Of a stretch of DNA of 64,000 nt, positions 46,366-55,334 are shown one piece after another (the stretch's first letter is position 1; the number at the start of each line of letters is the position of its first letter). Source of the stretch: Ancylobacter defluvii. Lineage in GTDB: Bacteria; Pseudomonadota; Alphaproteobacteria; Rhizobiales; Xanthobacteraceae. The position numbers and the translations under genes are program-made. Below the pieces are notes generated by a model. That model had not been told where the DNA came from. It did no database searches and worked only from the letters and a program-made list of their open reading frames with translations. The stretch spans positions 87,929 to 151,928 of the forward strand of contig NZ_JAHBGD010000028.1 of the NCBI RefSeq assembly GCF_018390605.1, written 5' to 3'.

Positions 46366-46726
46366 ATGCGGGCCTTTCGAATGGGGAAACGATGTCTGGC
46401 GGTAGCAGAGCCGGCGCGCGGCTGCAATCTCGGTCGGTCCGGCGGATGGCGGTCACGCCGTCGCGCCGCCGGTGGCTGCCCGGTGTCGGTATTGCCGGCC
46501 CGCGCGGGAGGACGGAGCGCGAAGACGGCCGCCGGGTGCAGGCAGTCTGCCCCACCTCCGGCGACATCCCGCCGAGATCGCCGTCCCGGCCGCTGTCGCC
46601 CCGGCCCGCGCGCCTGCCACCTTCGCCGGCCGCCATGTAGAGCTTCCCGCCGCGCGGCGCGGCCGGAGCTTTCGCCGCGCGGTGCGAGCGGCTATTGCTG
46701 GCACGGTCCCAATCGCCGGCGCCTTG
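46366..46726. other. 361-base region upstream of murJ
   Basis: Divergent intergenic region between adenosine kinase and murJ. Open frames run through it (for example from 46472 into murJ), but they encode arginine/proline-rich sequence without family resemblance and appear noncoding. No clear promoter or repeat found. Confidence 0.5.
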
Positions 46727-48265
46727 ATGTCCCTGCTGCGGCATGCCTCCACCGTCGTCTCGCTGACGCTGCTCTCGCGGGTGCTCGGCTTTGCCCGCGA
46801 TGCCGCGGTGGCGGCGCTGTTCGGCACCGGCGCGGTGGCCGATGCCTCCGTCGCCGGCCTCGCCATTCCCCAGCTGGCCCGCCGGCTGCTCGGGGAGGGG
46901 GCGCTGAACGCCGCTATCCTGCCGCGGCTGCTGCCGGCCTCGCCCGCCGGCCCCGCTCCCCGCCTCGCCGGGGCGCTGATCCTGGTCTTCACCCTTGCGG
47001 CGGTCCTCATCGCCGCGCTGCTGGCGCTGTTGATGCCGCAGGTGACGGCTCTGCTGGCGCCGGGCTTCCTTGATGACCCGGCGCGCGCCGAAGGGGCGGT
47101 GCTGGCCGGGCGCATCGCCATGGTGGCGCTGCCGCTCGCCGCCGGCGCCGGCGTGCTGGCGGCGCTGGTGTACGCCGCCGGCCGGGTGACCCGCCCGGCC
47201 TTCGCGCCCGCCGCCGGCAATCTCGCCGTGCTGGCGGTGATCGGCGCCTTCGCCTTTCTCCATGCCGGCACCGCTGAAGGCTTCGGCCCCCGCGCGCTCG
47301 CCTTCCTCGCCATGGCGACGGTGGCCGGCGCGCTCGCCCAGCTGATGGTGATCGGCGCCGCGCTGCCGCACCGGGCCGGCGCTCTCCTGCCCGACCGCGC
47401 GGCGCTGAAGGCGGCGCTGCCGGTGCTGGTCGCCGCCGGCCCGACGCTGTTCGCCGCCGCGCTGCCGCAGCTGCGCATCCTCGTCGCCAATGCCAGCGCC
47501 TCGGGGCTGGAGGGCGGCGTCTCGGCGCTGTTCTATGCCACCCGCCTCGTCGAATTGCCGCTCGGCCTCGTCGGGGCCAGCGCCGGGGCGGTGCTGCTGC
47601 CGGCGCTGGCCGCCCGCGGAGGGGCGGAGAATCCGACCGGCCAAAACCTGCGGGGCCAAAATCTGCTGGGCCACGCCCTCGTCGCCGCGCTGGCGCTCAC
47701 CGCGCCGGCGGCGGCCGGCCTTGCCTTGCTGGCCGAGCCGATCGTGCGGGTGCTGTTCCAGCGCGGCGCCTTCGATGCCGCCGCCAGCGCGCTCACCGTC
47801 GAGGCGCTGGCGATGCTGGCGCTCAGCCTGCCCTTGCAGGCGATGGAGCGCATCCTGTCGACCGCCGCCTTCGCCCAGGGGCTCGGGCGCCTCGTCACCC
47901 GCACCAGCGTCGCGGCGCTGCTGGCGGGCGGGGTGATCGGCTTCGCCGCTGCCGGCCCGCTCGGGCTCGCCGGCCCGGCGCTCGGCGTCGTCGCCTCCAG
48001 CCTGGTGGCCTTGATCGGCCTGTGGGGCGGCCTCGCCCGTGCCGGCCTGCTGCGCCTCGGCGGCGGGGAGTGGCGCCGGCTCACCGGCTGCCTGCTCGCC
48101 ACCCTGGCGATGGCGGTCATGGTCGGGCTCGGCGCGCACCTCCTCGCCGGGCCGCTGGCCGCCGGCGGGCTGCCTGGCGCGCTGAGGCTTGGCCTGCTGG
48201 TGCTCGCCGGTATCGCCGTTTACGGCCTTGCCGCCCGCAGCCTCGGGCTGCTGCCGCGCCGCTGA
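46727..48265 (+). CDS. murJ: Lipid II flippase MurJ (MviN)
   Basis: A 512-residue polytopic membrane protein that flips lipid II across the inner membrane for peptidoglycan synthesis. It begins SLLRHASTVVSLTLLSRVLGFARDAAVAALFG, the family N-terminal signature. About 14 hydrophobic segments follow. RLVELPLGLVGASAGAVLLPALA and RVLFQRGAFDAAASALT are conserved MurJ/MviN segments. The ATG at 46727 gives full family length. It is immediately upstream of trpS, a typical alphaproteobacterial arrangement. Confidence 0.95.
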   Translation: MSLLRHASTVVSLTLLSRVLGFARDAAVAALFGTGAVADASVAGLAIPQLARRLLGEGALNAAILPRLLPASPAGPAPRLAGALILVFTLAAVLIAALLALLMPQVTALLAPGFLDDPARAEGAVLAGRIAMVALPLAAGAGVLAALVYAAGRVTRPAFAPAAGNLAVLAVIGAFAFLHAGTAEGFGPRALAFLAMATVAGALAQLMVIGAALPHRAGALLPDRAALKAALPVLVAAGPTLFAAALPQLRILVANASASGLEGGVSALFYATRLVELPLGLVGASAGAVLLPALAARGGAENPTGQNLRGQNLLGHALVAALALTAPAAAGLALLAEPIVRVLFQRGAFDAAASALTVEALAMLALSLPLQAMERILSTAAFAQGLGRLVTRTSVAALLAGGVIGFAAAGPLGLAGPALGVVASSLVALIGLWGGLARAGLLRLGGGEWRRLTGCLLATLAMAVMVGLGAHLLAGPLAAGGLPGALRLGLLVLAGIAVYGLAARSLGLLPRR

Positions 48266-48404
48266 GGCGACACCGCCCCCCGCTTGCCCCCGCCCTTGCG
48301 CCGTCAGGCCGTGCGTGCCATGACGCGGGCCCAGATTCATCCGCCCGGCCGACAACGCCGCGCGGTCCCGTGTCTTCGAGGAAGCCAGCCTTTTCGAGGG
48401 TGTA

Positions 48405-49448
48405 ATGAACGTCCAGCAGCGCGTGTTTTCCGGCGTGCAGCCGACCGGCAACCTGCATCTCGGCAATTATCTCGGCGCCATCAAGCGTTTCGCCGAGCTG
48501 CAGGACAGCTTCGACTGCCTCTATTGCGTGGTGGATATGCACGCCATCACCCCGGACATGCGGGTGTGGGGCGGGCCGGCCGAGCTGTCGCGCAATATCC
48601 GCGAGGTCACCGCCGCCTATCTCGCCGCCGGCATCGATCCGCAGAAGAACATCATCTTCAACCAGAGCCAGGTCTCCGGCCATGCCGAGCTCGCCTGGGT
48701 GTTCAACTGCGTCGCCCGCCTCGGCTGGCTGAACCGCATGACCCAGTTCAAGGAGAAGGCCGGCAAGGACCGCGAGAACGCCTCGGTCGGCCTTTACGCC
48801 TACCCGAACCTGATGGCGGCCGACATCCTGCTCTACCACGCCACCCATGTGCCGGTGGGCGAGGACCAGAAGCAGCATATCGAGCTTACCCGCGACATCG
48901 CGCAGAAGTTCAACAACGACTTCGCCGAATCGATCGCCTCCAACGGCTTCGGCGAAAGCTACTTCCCGCTCACCGAGCCGCTGATCGGCGGGCCGGCGGC
49001 GCGGGTGATGAGCCTGCGCGACGGCTCGAAGAAGATGTCGAAGTCGGACCCATCCGACCTGTCGCGCATCAACCTCACCGACGATGCCGACGCCGTCGCC
49101 TCCAAGATCCGCAAGGCCAAGACCGATCCCGAGCCGCTGCCCACCGAGCTCGACGGCCTGAAGGGCCGGCCCGAGGCGGAGAACCTGGTCGGCATCTATG
49201 CCGCGCTGTCCGGCGCCAGCAAGGAAGAGGTGCTGGAGAGCTATGGCGGCGGCCAGTTCTCCACCTTCAAGGGCGCCCTGGTCGAGCTCGCCGTCGAGCG
49301 CCTCGGCCCGATCGGCAACGAGATGAAGCGCCTCGTCGCCGATCCCGGCCATATCGACGCGGTGCTGCGCGACGGCGCCGCCCGCGCCCGCGCCATCGCC
49401 GAGGTGACCATGGCGCAGGTGAAGGACATCGTCGGCTTCGTGCGCTGA
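48405..49448 (+). CDS. trpS: Tryptophanyl-tRNA synthetase
   Basis: A 347-residue class I aminoacyl-tRNA synthetase attaching tryptophan to tRNA-Trp. The HIGH-type motif is [17 protein letters not shown] near the N-terminus, and the KMSKS loop is [37 protein letters not shown] contains the ATP/tryptophan-binding residues. The C-terminal helical domain is complete, ending KDIVGFVR. Length and start agree with bacterial TrpS. It lies 139 bases after murJ. Confidence 0.97.
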   Translation: MNVQQRVFSGVQPTGNLHLGNYLGAIKRFAELQDSFDCLYCVVDMHAITPDMRVWGGPAELSRNIREVTAAYLAAGIDPQKNIIFNQSQVSGHAELAWVFNCVARLGWLNRMTQFKEKAGKDRENASVGLYAYPNLMAADILLYHATHVPVGEDQKQHIELTRDIAQKFNNDFAESIASNGFGESYFPLTEPLIGGPAARVMSLRDGSKKMSKSDPSDLSRINLTDDADAVASKIRKAKTDPEPLPTELDGLKGRPEAENLVGIYAALSGASKEEVLESYGGGQFSTFKGALVELAVERLGPIGNEMKRLVADPGHIDAVLRDGAARARAIAEVTMAQVKDIVGFVR

Positions 49449-49512
49449 GCCTGCGACGGCGCGGCGGCGCTTCCGTCCTCCGGCGCTGCCGGGCGCCGAC
49501 CAAGGCGCGCTT

Positions 49513-49968
49513 CTATCGCGGCGCGGCCAGGCTCGTCGCCATGTGCACGGACCGGACCGCAAGTCCCATCCGGCGATAGAAGTGTCGCGCGGCCATGTTG
49601 GCCGCGGACACGTTGAGGCTGAGCGCCTCCACGCCCTCCTCCTCCAGCCCGGCGCGCATCGCCGCGAACAGCGCGGCGCCATATCCCCGGCGGCGATGCG
49701 AGGCGTTGACGCCGAACGCCATGAGGAAGGCCGCCCTGGAACCGGGCACGTCGGGACGTCCGGAAAAATCCAGTAGCCGGACCGCGCACATGCCGATCAC
49801 GGCACCCTCCCGTTCCATCACCAGCGTCCGGCACTGGTCGATCACCTGCAGCAGCCGCTCGTCGCTGCATGTCGGGCCGTAATCCGGCTCGCCGGCCTCG
49901 GCGGCGATCTGGCGGAGCAGGCCGATGATCGCGGTGTCGTCGGCCGGTGTCGCGGGTCGGACAAGCAT
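49513..49968 (-). CDS. GNAT-family N-acetyltransferase
   Basis: A 151-residue acetyltransferase from the ATG at 49968; a TTG at 50013 would add 15 residues. RPATPADDTAIIGLLRQIAAE opens the fold. The acetyl-CoA motif is SHRRRGYGAALFAAMRAGLEEEG. ALSLNVSAANMAARHFYRRMGL is the C-terminal GNAT pattern (A-x-x-F-Y-x-x-x-G). The substrate is unknown. It converges with trpS across a 64-base gap. Confidence 0.85.
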   Translation of the reverse strand: MLVRPATPADDTAIIGLLRQIAAEAGEPDYGPTCSDERLLQVIDQCRTLVMEREGAVIGMCAVRLLDFSGRPDVPGSRAAFLMAFGVNASHRRRGYGAALFAAMRAGLEEEGVEALSLNVSAANMAARHFYRRMGLAVRSVHMATSLAAPR

Positions 49969-50150
49969 GGCGGCAATCGCTCGATCGTGGCGTGGAACAG
50001 GGGGCTTTCGCAATCCCGCAGCTTTGACGCATGCCTTCGCCAGGGCAATGGCGATGACCGGCGGCCGCGCGCCGGCATCGCCGCTGCGTCAGCCTTTTCA
50101 GGCCGGTCGGGAACGCGAAAACCGCGCCTGATCGCGGCTGAAAAGTAAAA

Positions 50151-50161
50151 CAGTATGACTA
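50151..50161. promoter_or_regulatory. Candidate FadR-family operator upstream of the sugar-binding protein gene
   Basis: CAGTATGACTA contains AGT-ATG-ACT, a short dyad fitting the FadR-subgroup GntR consensus GT-N3-AC at its core. It lies 86 bases before the binding-protein ATG, and the operon encodes a FadR-type regulator. The motif is short and unreplicated. Confidence 0.35.
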
Positions 50162-50246
50162 TTCAAGCGTTCCAAACCGTGCCATAAAACGCCAGCTCGC
50201 AAGCGCCCGGAAGTGGCGCGCAGCTCTGCACCACGGGAGAAACGCC

Positions 50247-51224
50247 ATGTCTTTCAAAGCCTTGATGCTCGCTACCGCCATGTTCGGCGCCACCTCCGGC
50301 GCCCTGTTCGCCACCGGCGCCCGCGCGGGCGATCTCACCATCGGCTTCTCGCAGATCGGCTCGGAATCGGGCTGGCGCGCCGCGGAGACCACCGTCTCCA
50401 AGGCGGAGGCGAAAAAGCGCGACATCACTTTCAAGATCGCCGACGCCCAGCAGAAGCAGGAGAACCAGATCAAGGCGATCCGCTCCTTCATCGCCCAGGG
50501 CGTCGACGCCATCTTCCTCGCCCCCGTGGTCTCCACCGGCTGGGACACGGTGCTGAAGGAGGCGCAGGAGGCCAAGATCCCGGTCGTGCTGCTCGACCGC
50601 GACATCGATCCCGCCGGCAAGAGCCTCTACCTCACCGCCGTCACCTCGGATTCGGTGCATGAGGGCAAGGTCGCCGGCGAATGGCTGGTGAAGACCGTGG
50701 GCGGCAAGCCGTGCAGCGTCGTCGAGCTGCAGGGCACGGTGGGCGCCAGCGTCGCCGCCAACCGCAAGAAGGGCTTCGAGGACGGCATTGCCGGCGCCTC
50801 CAACGTCAAGATCGTCCGCTCGCAGACCGGCGACTTCACCCGCGCCAAGGGCAAGGAAGTCATGGAAAGCTTCATCAAGGCCGAGGGCGGCGGCAAGAAC
50901 ATCTGCGCCGTCTACGCCCATAATGACGACATGATGGTCGGCGCCATCCAGGCGATGAAGGAAGCCGGGCTGAAGCCGGGCACGCAGGTGCTCACCGTCT
51001 CCATCGACGCGGTGCCGGACATCTTCAAGGCGATGGCGGCCGGCGAGGCCAACGCCACTGTCGAGCTGACCCCCAACATGGCCGGCCCGGCCTTCGACGC
51101 CATCGTCGCCTTCAAGGACAAGGGCACGATGCCGCCGAAATGGATCCAGACCGAGTCCAAGCTCTACACCCAGGCCGACAACCCGAAGGCGATCTACGAC
51201 CAGAAGAAGGACCTGGGGTACTAG
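50247..51224 (+). CDS. Sugar ABC transporter periplasmic binding protein (YtfQ-like)
   Basis: A 325-residue periplasmic receptor of the pentose/galactose family. The signal peptide ends near ARA, residue 27. Mature sequence GDLTIGFSQIGSESGWRAAE closely follows YtfQ-type sugar receptors, with a type I fold: VVLLDRDIDP, ELQGTVGASVAANRKKGFEDG and AHNDDMMVGAIQAMKEAGL. Given the catabolic genes, L-arabinose or D-xylose/galactose is the likely ligand. The ribosome site is GGGAGAAA. A repeat-rich 521-base gap separates it from the ATPase gene. Confidence 0.9.
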   Translation: MSFKALMLATAMFGATSGALFATGARAGDLTIGFSQIGSESGWRAAETTVSKAEAKKRDITFKIADAQQKQENQIKAIRSFIAQGVDAIFLAPVVSTGWDTVLKEAQEAKIPVVLLDRDIDPAGKSLYLTAVTSDSVHEGKVAGEWLVKTVGGKPCSVVELQGTVGASVAANRKKGFEDGIAGASNVKIVRSQTGDFTRAKGKEVMESFIKAEGGGKNICAVYAHNDDMMVGAIQAMKEAGLKPGTQVLTVSIDAVPDIFKAMAAGEANATVELTPNMAGPAFDAIVAFKDKGTMPPKWIQTESKLYTQADNPKAIYDQKKDLGY

Positions 51225-51745
51225 GCGGCCCCGAAGCGGAGCCCGCCGGGGTAAGGAGCGACACTCCCACCTCACTCCCCGCACTGAATTCGGTTATTGC
51301 CGGGTGGCATAGAGCGGCACTCGGTCAGTTGAGTGGCTCCCTCTCCCCGAGGGGGAGAGGGGTGGGGTGAGGGGGCGCGCCGCTTCAAGGCTCCTCACAG
51401 CCGCGTTCCCCCTCACTGACCCGCTTCGCGGGCCACCTCTCCGTCGAAACCGGATGTTTCCGGTTTCGACCTTGCCGGAACCGAACGCGGCAACAGCCGC
51501 GTTCGGGCGGGGAGAGGATGAGAAGGAAAGCGGAACTGCGCAGGCCCAACACGAAGCTCTTAGGCTCCCGCATCCCGCGTCGCCCGGCACCGCCAGGCCC
51601 TCGACGGGACGCACACCCCGCCGCCTGACGGACCCTTCCGGCCCGTCGGCATCGCCCACAGCATCTCCCCGTGGACAAGGGCGATCCGTCCACCGCCTTC
51701 TCCACAGGGTTGTCCCCAGCCCGACCGTCGCCGGCGAGACCGCAT
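51225..51745. other. 521-base intergenic region in the transporter locus
   Basis: No gene is supported. It contains bipalindromic repeat copy 3 (51337-51517) with two extra perfect hairpins. The remainder is GC-rich and nondescript. Such structure after the receptor gene could stabilise its message relative to downstream genes. Confidence 0.6.
51337..51517. repeat. Bipalindromic repeat, copy 3, with inserted hairpins
   Basis: The left palindrome CCCTCTCCCC-GAG-GGGGAGAGGG (51339-51361) and TGGGGTGAGGGGG match copy 2. The right half has CCCCCTCAC, hairpin CCCGC-ttc-GCGGG, and arm CCTCTCC (51436-51442), but its partner GGGGAGAGG occurs at 51509-51517. Between these arms are two perfect stem-loops: 12-bp arms at 51443-51454/51459-51470 and 11-bp arms at 51481-51491/51496-51506, both with four-base loops. 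Confidence 0.85.
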
Positions 51746-53350
51746 ATGGTACCCATAAGTTCCCCGCATGACGACGCGCCCGCCGCCCCGCCTTCCGGCG
51801 CTCCCCTGCTTGAGCTCACCGGCTTCTCCAAGTCCTTTGCCGGCTTCAAGGCGCTGGATCAGGTCGAGCTGACGCTGCGCGCCGGCGAGGCGCATGCGCT
51901 CCTGGGCGAGAACGGCGCCGGCAAGTCGACGCTGATCAAATGCATGACCGGCGTCGTCCACCGCGACGCCGGCCGGCTCAGCCTCGATGGCGTCGAGATC
52001 GCGCCGCGCTCGGCGGAGGAGGCGGTGAAGGCCGGCATCGCCACCGTCTATCAGGAGGTCAATCTCGCCCCCAACCTCTCGGTGGCGCAGAACCTGTTCC
52101 TCGGCCGCCAGCCGACCCGGTTCGGCCTGGTGCGCGAGGGCGAGATGCGCCGGCGCGCCACGGCGGTGCTGGCCGAGTTCGATCTCGATCTCGACGTCGC
52201 CGCGCCGCTGGAGCGCTATTCGGTCGCGGTGCAGCACATCGTCGCCATCGCCCGCGCGGTCGATCAGTCGGCACGGGTGCTGATCCTCGACGAGCCGACC
52301 GCCAGCCTCGACGCCCATGAGGTCGAGATCCTGTTCGCGGTGCTGCGCAAGCTGAAGGCGCGCGGCATCGGCATCGTCTTCGTCACCCATTTCCTCGATC
52401 AGGTCTATGCGATCTGCGAGCGCATCACCGTGCTGCGCAATGGCCGCCTGGCCGGCAGCGCCACCACCGCCGAGCTGCCCCGCCTCGATCTGGTGCGGAT
52501 GATGCTCGGCCGCGAACTCGCCCAGGCGACCGCCCCCGCCGAGCGCGCGCCGCTCGCCGCCCGCGAGGTGGCCGGCGCGCGCGAGGCCGCCTTCGCCACC
52601 TTCGAGAATTACGGCAAGGCCGGCTATGTCGCGCCCTTCGACCTTGCCTTGCGCCCCGGCCATGTGGTCGGCCTCGCCGGCCTGCTCGGCTCCGGCCGCA
52701 CCGAGACCACCCGCCTCATCTTCGGCGCCGCCCATGCCGACAGCGGCACCGCCACGGTGGACGGCGCCAGGGTGGCGCTCGCCAGCCCCGCCGAGGCGCT
52801 GCATCTCGGCTTCGGCTATTGCCCGGAGGAGCGCAAGACCGAGGGCATCGTCGCCGAGCTCACCGTGCGCGAGAACATCGTGCTGGCCCTGCAGGCCCGG
52901 CGCGGCGTCACCCGGCCGCTGTCGCGCCGCGAGCAGGACGAGATCGCCGCGAAGTTCATCCGCCTGCTCGACATCCGCCCGCCGGATCCGGAGCGGCCGA
53001 TCGGCCTGCTGTCGGGCGGCAACCAGCAAAAGGCGCTGCTGGCCCGCTGGCTGGCGACGCAGCCGCGCCTGCTCATCCTCGACGAGCCGACCCGCGGCAT
53101 CGATGTCGGCGCCCATGCCGAGATCATCGCGCTGATCCGCCGGCTCTGCGCGCAGGGCATGGCGCTGCTGGTGGTCTCCTCCGAGCTGGAGGAGATCGTC
53201 ACCTATGCCGACGAGGTGATCGTGCTGCGCGACCGCGCCCATGTCGCCCGGCTCACCGGCGACGACATCACCGTGCCCGGCATCCTTGCCGCCATCGCCG
53301 AAGCCGATCCGGCGCAGCCCCCGCCGGCCGCCGCCGGCCGGGCCGCGTGA
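51746..53350 (+). CDS. Sugar ABC transporter ATP-binding protein (YtfR-like)
   Basis: A 534-residue ATPase with two ABC domains. Domain 1 has Walker A GENGAGKST and Walker B VLILDEPTASLD. Its signature region is degenerate (YSVAVQHIVAIARAV instead of LSGGQ), as is usual for this family. Domain 2 lacks a canonical Walker A (GLLGSGRTE) but has LLSGGNQQKALLARWL and LLILDEPTRGIDVG, typical of sugar importers. The ATG at 51746 is chosen; GTG at 51671 is an alternative, and the ribosome site is weak. It energises the two permeases downstream, with stop-to-start distance 11 bases. Confidence 0.93.
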   Translation: MVPISSPHDDAPAAPPSGAPLLELTGFSKSFAGFKALDQVELTLRAGEAHALLGENGAGKSTLIKCMTGVVHRDAGRLSLDGVEIAPRSAEEAVKAGIATVYQEVNLAPNLSVAQNLFLGRQPTRFGLVREGEMRRRATAVLAEFDLDLDVAAPLERYSVAVQHIVAIARAVDQSARVLILDEPTASLDAHEVEILFAVLRKLKARGIGIVFVTHFLDQVYAICERITVLRNGRLAGSATTAELPRLDLVRMMLGRELAQATAPAERAPLAAREVAGAREAAFATFENYGKAGYVAPFDLALRPGHVVGLAGLLGSGRTETTRLIFGAAHADSGTATVDGARVALASPAEALHLGFGYCPEERKTEGIVAELTVRENIVLALQARRGVTRPLSRREQDEIAAKFIRLLDIRPPDPERPIGLLSGGNQQKALLARWLATQPRLLILDEPTRGIDVGAHAEIIALIRRLCAQGMALLVVSSELEEIVTYADEVIVLRDRAHVARLTGDDITVPGILAAIAEADPAQPPPAAAGRAA

Positions 53351-53361
53351 GGGAGGGGATC

Positions 53362-54345
53362 ATGTCGCTCCGCCTTCCCCGTATCGGCACCTCGCAAGTG
53401 GTGGCACTGCTCGCGATCCTGGCGATCAACTGGGTGGTGTCGCCGCAATTCTTCGACATCCGCCTGCAGGATGGCCGGCTGTTCGGCAGCCTCATCGACG
53501 TGCTCAATCGCGGCGCGCCGGTGGCGATCCTGTCGCTCGGCATGGTGCTGGTCATCGCCATGCGCGGCATCGATTTGTCGGTCGGCGCGGTGATGGCGAT
53601 CTGCGGCGCCATCGCCGCCAGCCTTGCCGACAGTCACTCGCTGCCGGTGGTGCTGGCCGCCGCGCTCGGCGCCGGCCTTCTCTGCGGGTTGTGGAACGGC
53701 TTCCTGGTGGCGGTGCTCGGCATCCAGCCCATCGTCGCCACGCTGATCCTGATGGTGGCCGGGCGCGGCATCGCGCAATTGATCACCGAGGGACGCATCG
53801 TCACCTTCACCTCGCCGGAACTGGCCTTTCTCGGCGGCGGCTCGGTGCTGGGCCTGCCGACGCCGATCGTCATCACCCTCGCCTTGCTGGCGCTGACGGT
53901 CCTCATCGTGCGTGGTACCGCGCTCGGCCTGTTGATCGAGGCGACCGGCGGCAATGCCCGCGCCGCCGCGCTCGCCGGCGTCGGCACCCGGCTGATCACG
54001 CTGGCCGTCTATGCCTGGTGCGGCCTGTGCGCCGCCATTGCCGGCGTGGTGGCCGCCGCCGACATTCTCGGCGCCGATGCCAACAATGCCGGGCTGTGGC
54101 TGGAGCTCGACGCCATCCTGGCGGTGGTGATCGGCGGCACCTCCTTGTTCGGCGGCCGGTTCTCCCTGGTGCTGGCGGTGGTCGGCGCCCTCATCATCCA
54201 GGCGATGAACACCGGCATCCTGCTCTCCGGCTTCCCGCCCGAGACCAATCTGGTGGTCAAGGCGGTCGTGGTGCTGGCGGTGCTGCTGGCCCAGTCGCCG
54301 CGGCTGAAGGGTCTTGGCTCCAGCCTGTTCGGGAGGCGCGCATGA
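53362..54345 (+). CDS. Sugar ABC transporter permease (YtfT-like)
   Basis: A 327-residue inner-membrane permease of the BPD_transp_2 (RbsC) family, with about eight to ten hydrophobic segments. The conserved LSLGMVLVIAMRGIDLSVGAVMAICG segment is present (residues 52-77). LDAILAVVIGGTSLFGGRFSL is the characteristic RbsC/YtfT loop. A GGGAGGGG ribosome site precedes the ATG. The longer open frame overlaps the ATPase and is not coding. It works with the YjfF-like permease encoded by the four-base overlapping next gene. Confidence 0.94.
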   Translation: MSLRLPRIGTSQVVALLAILAINWVVSPQFFDIRLQDGRLFGSLIDVLNRGAPVAILSLGMVLVIAMRGIDLSVGAVMAICGAIAASLADSHSLPVVLAAALGAGLLCGLWNGFLVAVLGIQPIVATLILMVAGRGIAQLITEGRIVTFTSPELAFLGGGSVLGLPTPIVITLALLALTVLIVRGTALGLLIEATGGNARAAALAGVGTRLITLAVYAWCGLCAAIAGVVAAADILGADANNAGLWLELDAILAVVIGGTSLFGGRFSLVLAVVGALIIQAMNTGILLSGFPPETNLVVKAVVVLAVLLAQSPRLKGLGSSLFGRRA

Positions 54346-55334
54346 ACGCCGCCAGTCGCCTCATGCCGGTCGCCGCCACCACCGCGGTGTTCCTGCTCGG
54401 CTTCCTCGTCTGCTCGCTCACCTTCCCCAATTTCGCTTCGCTGCGGGTGGTGATGAACCTGTTCACCGACAACGCCTTTCTCGGCATCGTCGCGGTGGGC
54501 ATGACCTTCGTCATCATCTCCGGCGGCATCGATCTGTCGGTCGGCTCGGTGATCGGCTTCACCACCGTGTTCCTCGCCATCGCCATCGAGCGCTGGGGCG
54601 TGCCGCCGCTCGTCGCCTTCGCGCTGGTGCTGGTCATCTGCGCGCTGTTCGGCGCCGCCATGGGCGCGGCCATCGAATATTTCGAGCTGCCGCCGTTCAT
54701 CGTGACGCTCGCCGGCATGTTCCTCGCCCGCGGCGCCAGCTTCCTGATGTCGACGGAATCGATCCCGATCACCGCCGATCTGTATTCCCACCTCGCCGAC
54801 CACGCGCTGCGGCTGCCCGGCGGCGCCCGTCTCACCGTGCCGGCGATGATCATGATCCTCGTCGTCCTGGGTGGCATGGTGCTGCTGCACCTCACCCGCT
54901 TCGGCGCCAATGTATATGCGCTCGGCGGCTCGCGGGTCTCCACCGCACTGATGGGGGTGAACGTCACCCGCACCACCATCCGCATCTACATGCTGTCGGC
55001 GGGCCTCGCCGGCCTGTCGGGCATCGTGTTCTCGCTCTACACCTCGTCCGGCTATTCGCTGTCCGGCGTCGGGGTGGAGCTCGATGCCATCGCCGCGGTG
55101 GTGATCGGCGGCACGCTGCTGTCCGGCGGCTATGGCTTCGTGTTCGGCACTTTCGTCGGCGTGCTGATCCAGGGGCTGATCCAGACCTACATCTCCTTCG
55201 ACGGCTCGCTGTCGAGCTGGTGGGCGAAGATCGCCACCGGCCTGCTTCTGTTTGCCTTTATCGGCTTCCAGCAGGCTACGTTGCGGCTGGCGCGGCGTTC
55301 GCGCCGTCACGCGACCGGAGGCGCGCACGCATGA
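54342..55334 (+). CDS. Sugar ABC transporter permease (YjfF-like)
   Basis: A 330-residue permease of the same family. FLGIVAVGMTFVIISGGIDLSVGSVIGF and ELDAIAAVVIGGTLLSGGYGF are the equivalent motifs. It is the second, different permease, as in ytfQRT-yjfF systems, which import galactofuranose in E. coli. The ATG overlaps the stop of the first permease (ATGA), and its own stop overlaps the regulator's start (ATGA). The heteromeric pair probably forms the channel. Confidence 0.94.
   Translation: MNAASRLMPVAATTAVFLLGFLVCSLTFPNFASLRVVMNLFTDNAFLGIVAVGMTFVIISGGIDLSVGSVIGFTTVFLAIAIERWGVPPLVAFALVLVICALFGAAMGAAIEYFELPPFIVTLAGMFLARGASFLMSTESIPITADLYSHLADHALRLPGGARLTVPAMIMILVVLGGMVLLHLTRFGANVYALGGSRVSTALMGVNVTRTTIRIYMLSAGLAGLSGIVFSLYTSSGYSLSGVGVELDAIAAVVIGGTLLSGGYGFVFGTFVGVLIQGLIQTYISFDGSLSSWWAKIATGLLLFAFIGFQQATLRLARRSRRHATGGAHA

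Noticed and set aside
46082..48466. Leftward frame of 794 codons opposite murJ
   Set aside because: Low-complexity glutamine/arginine/glycine sequence; it overlaps adenosine kinase out of frame and murJ antisense.
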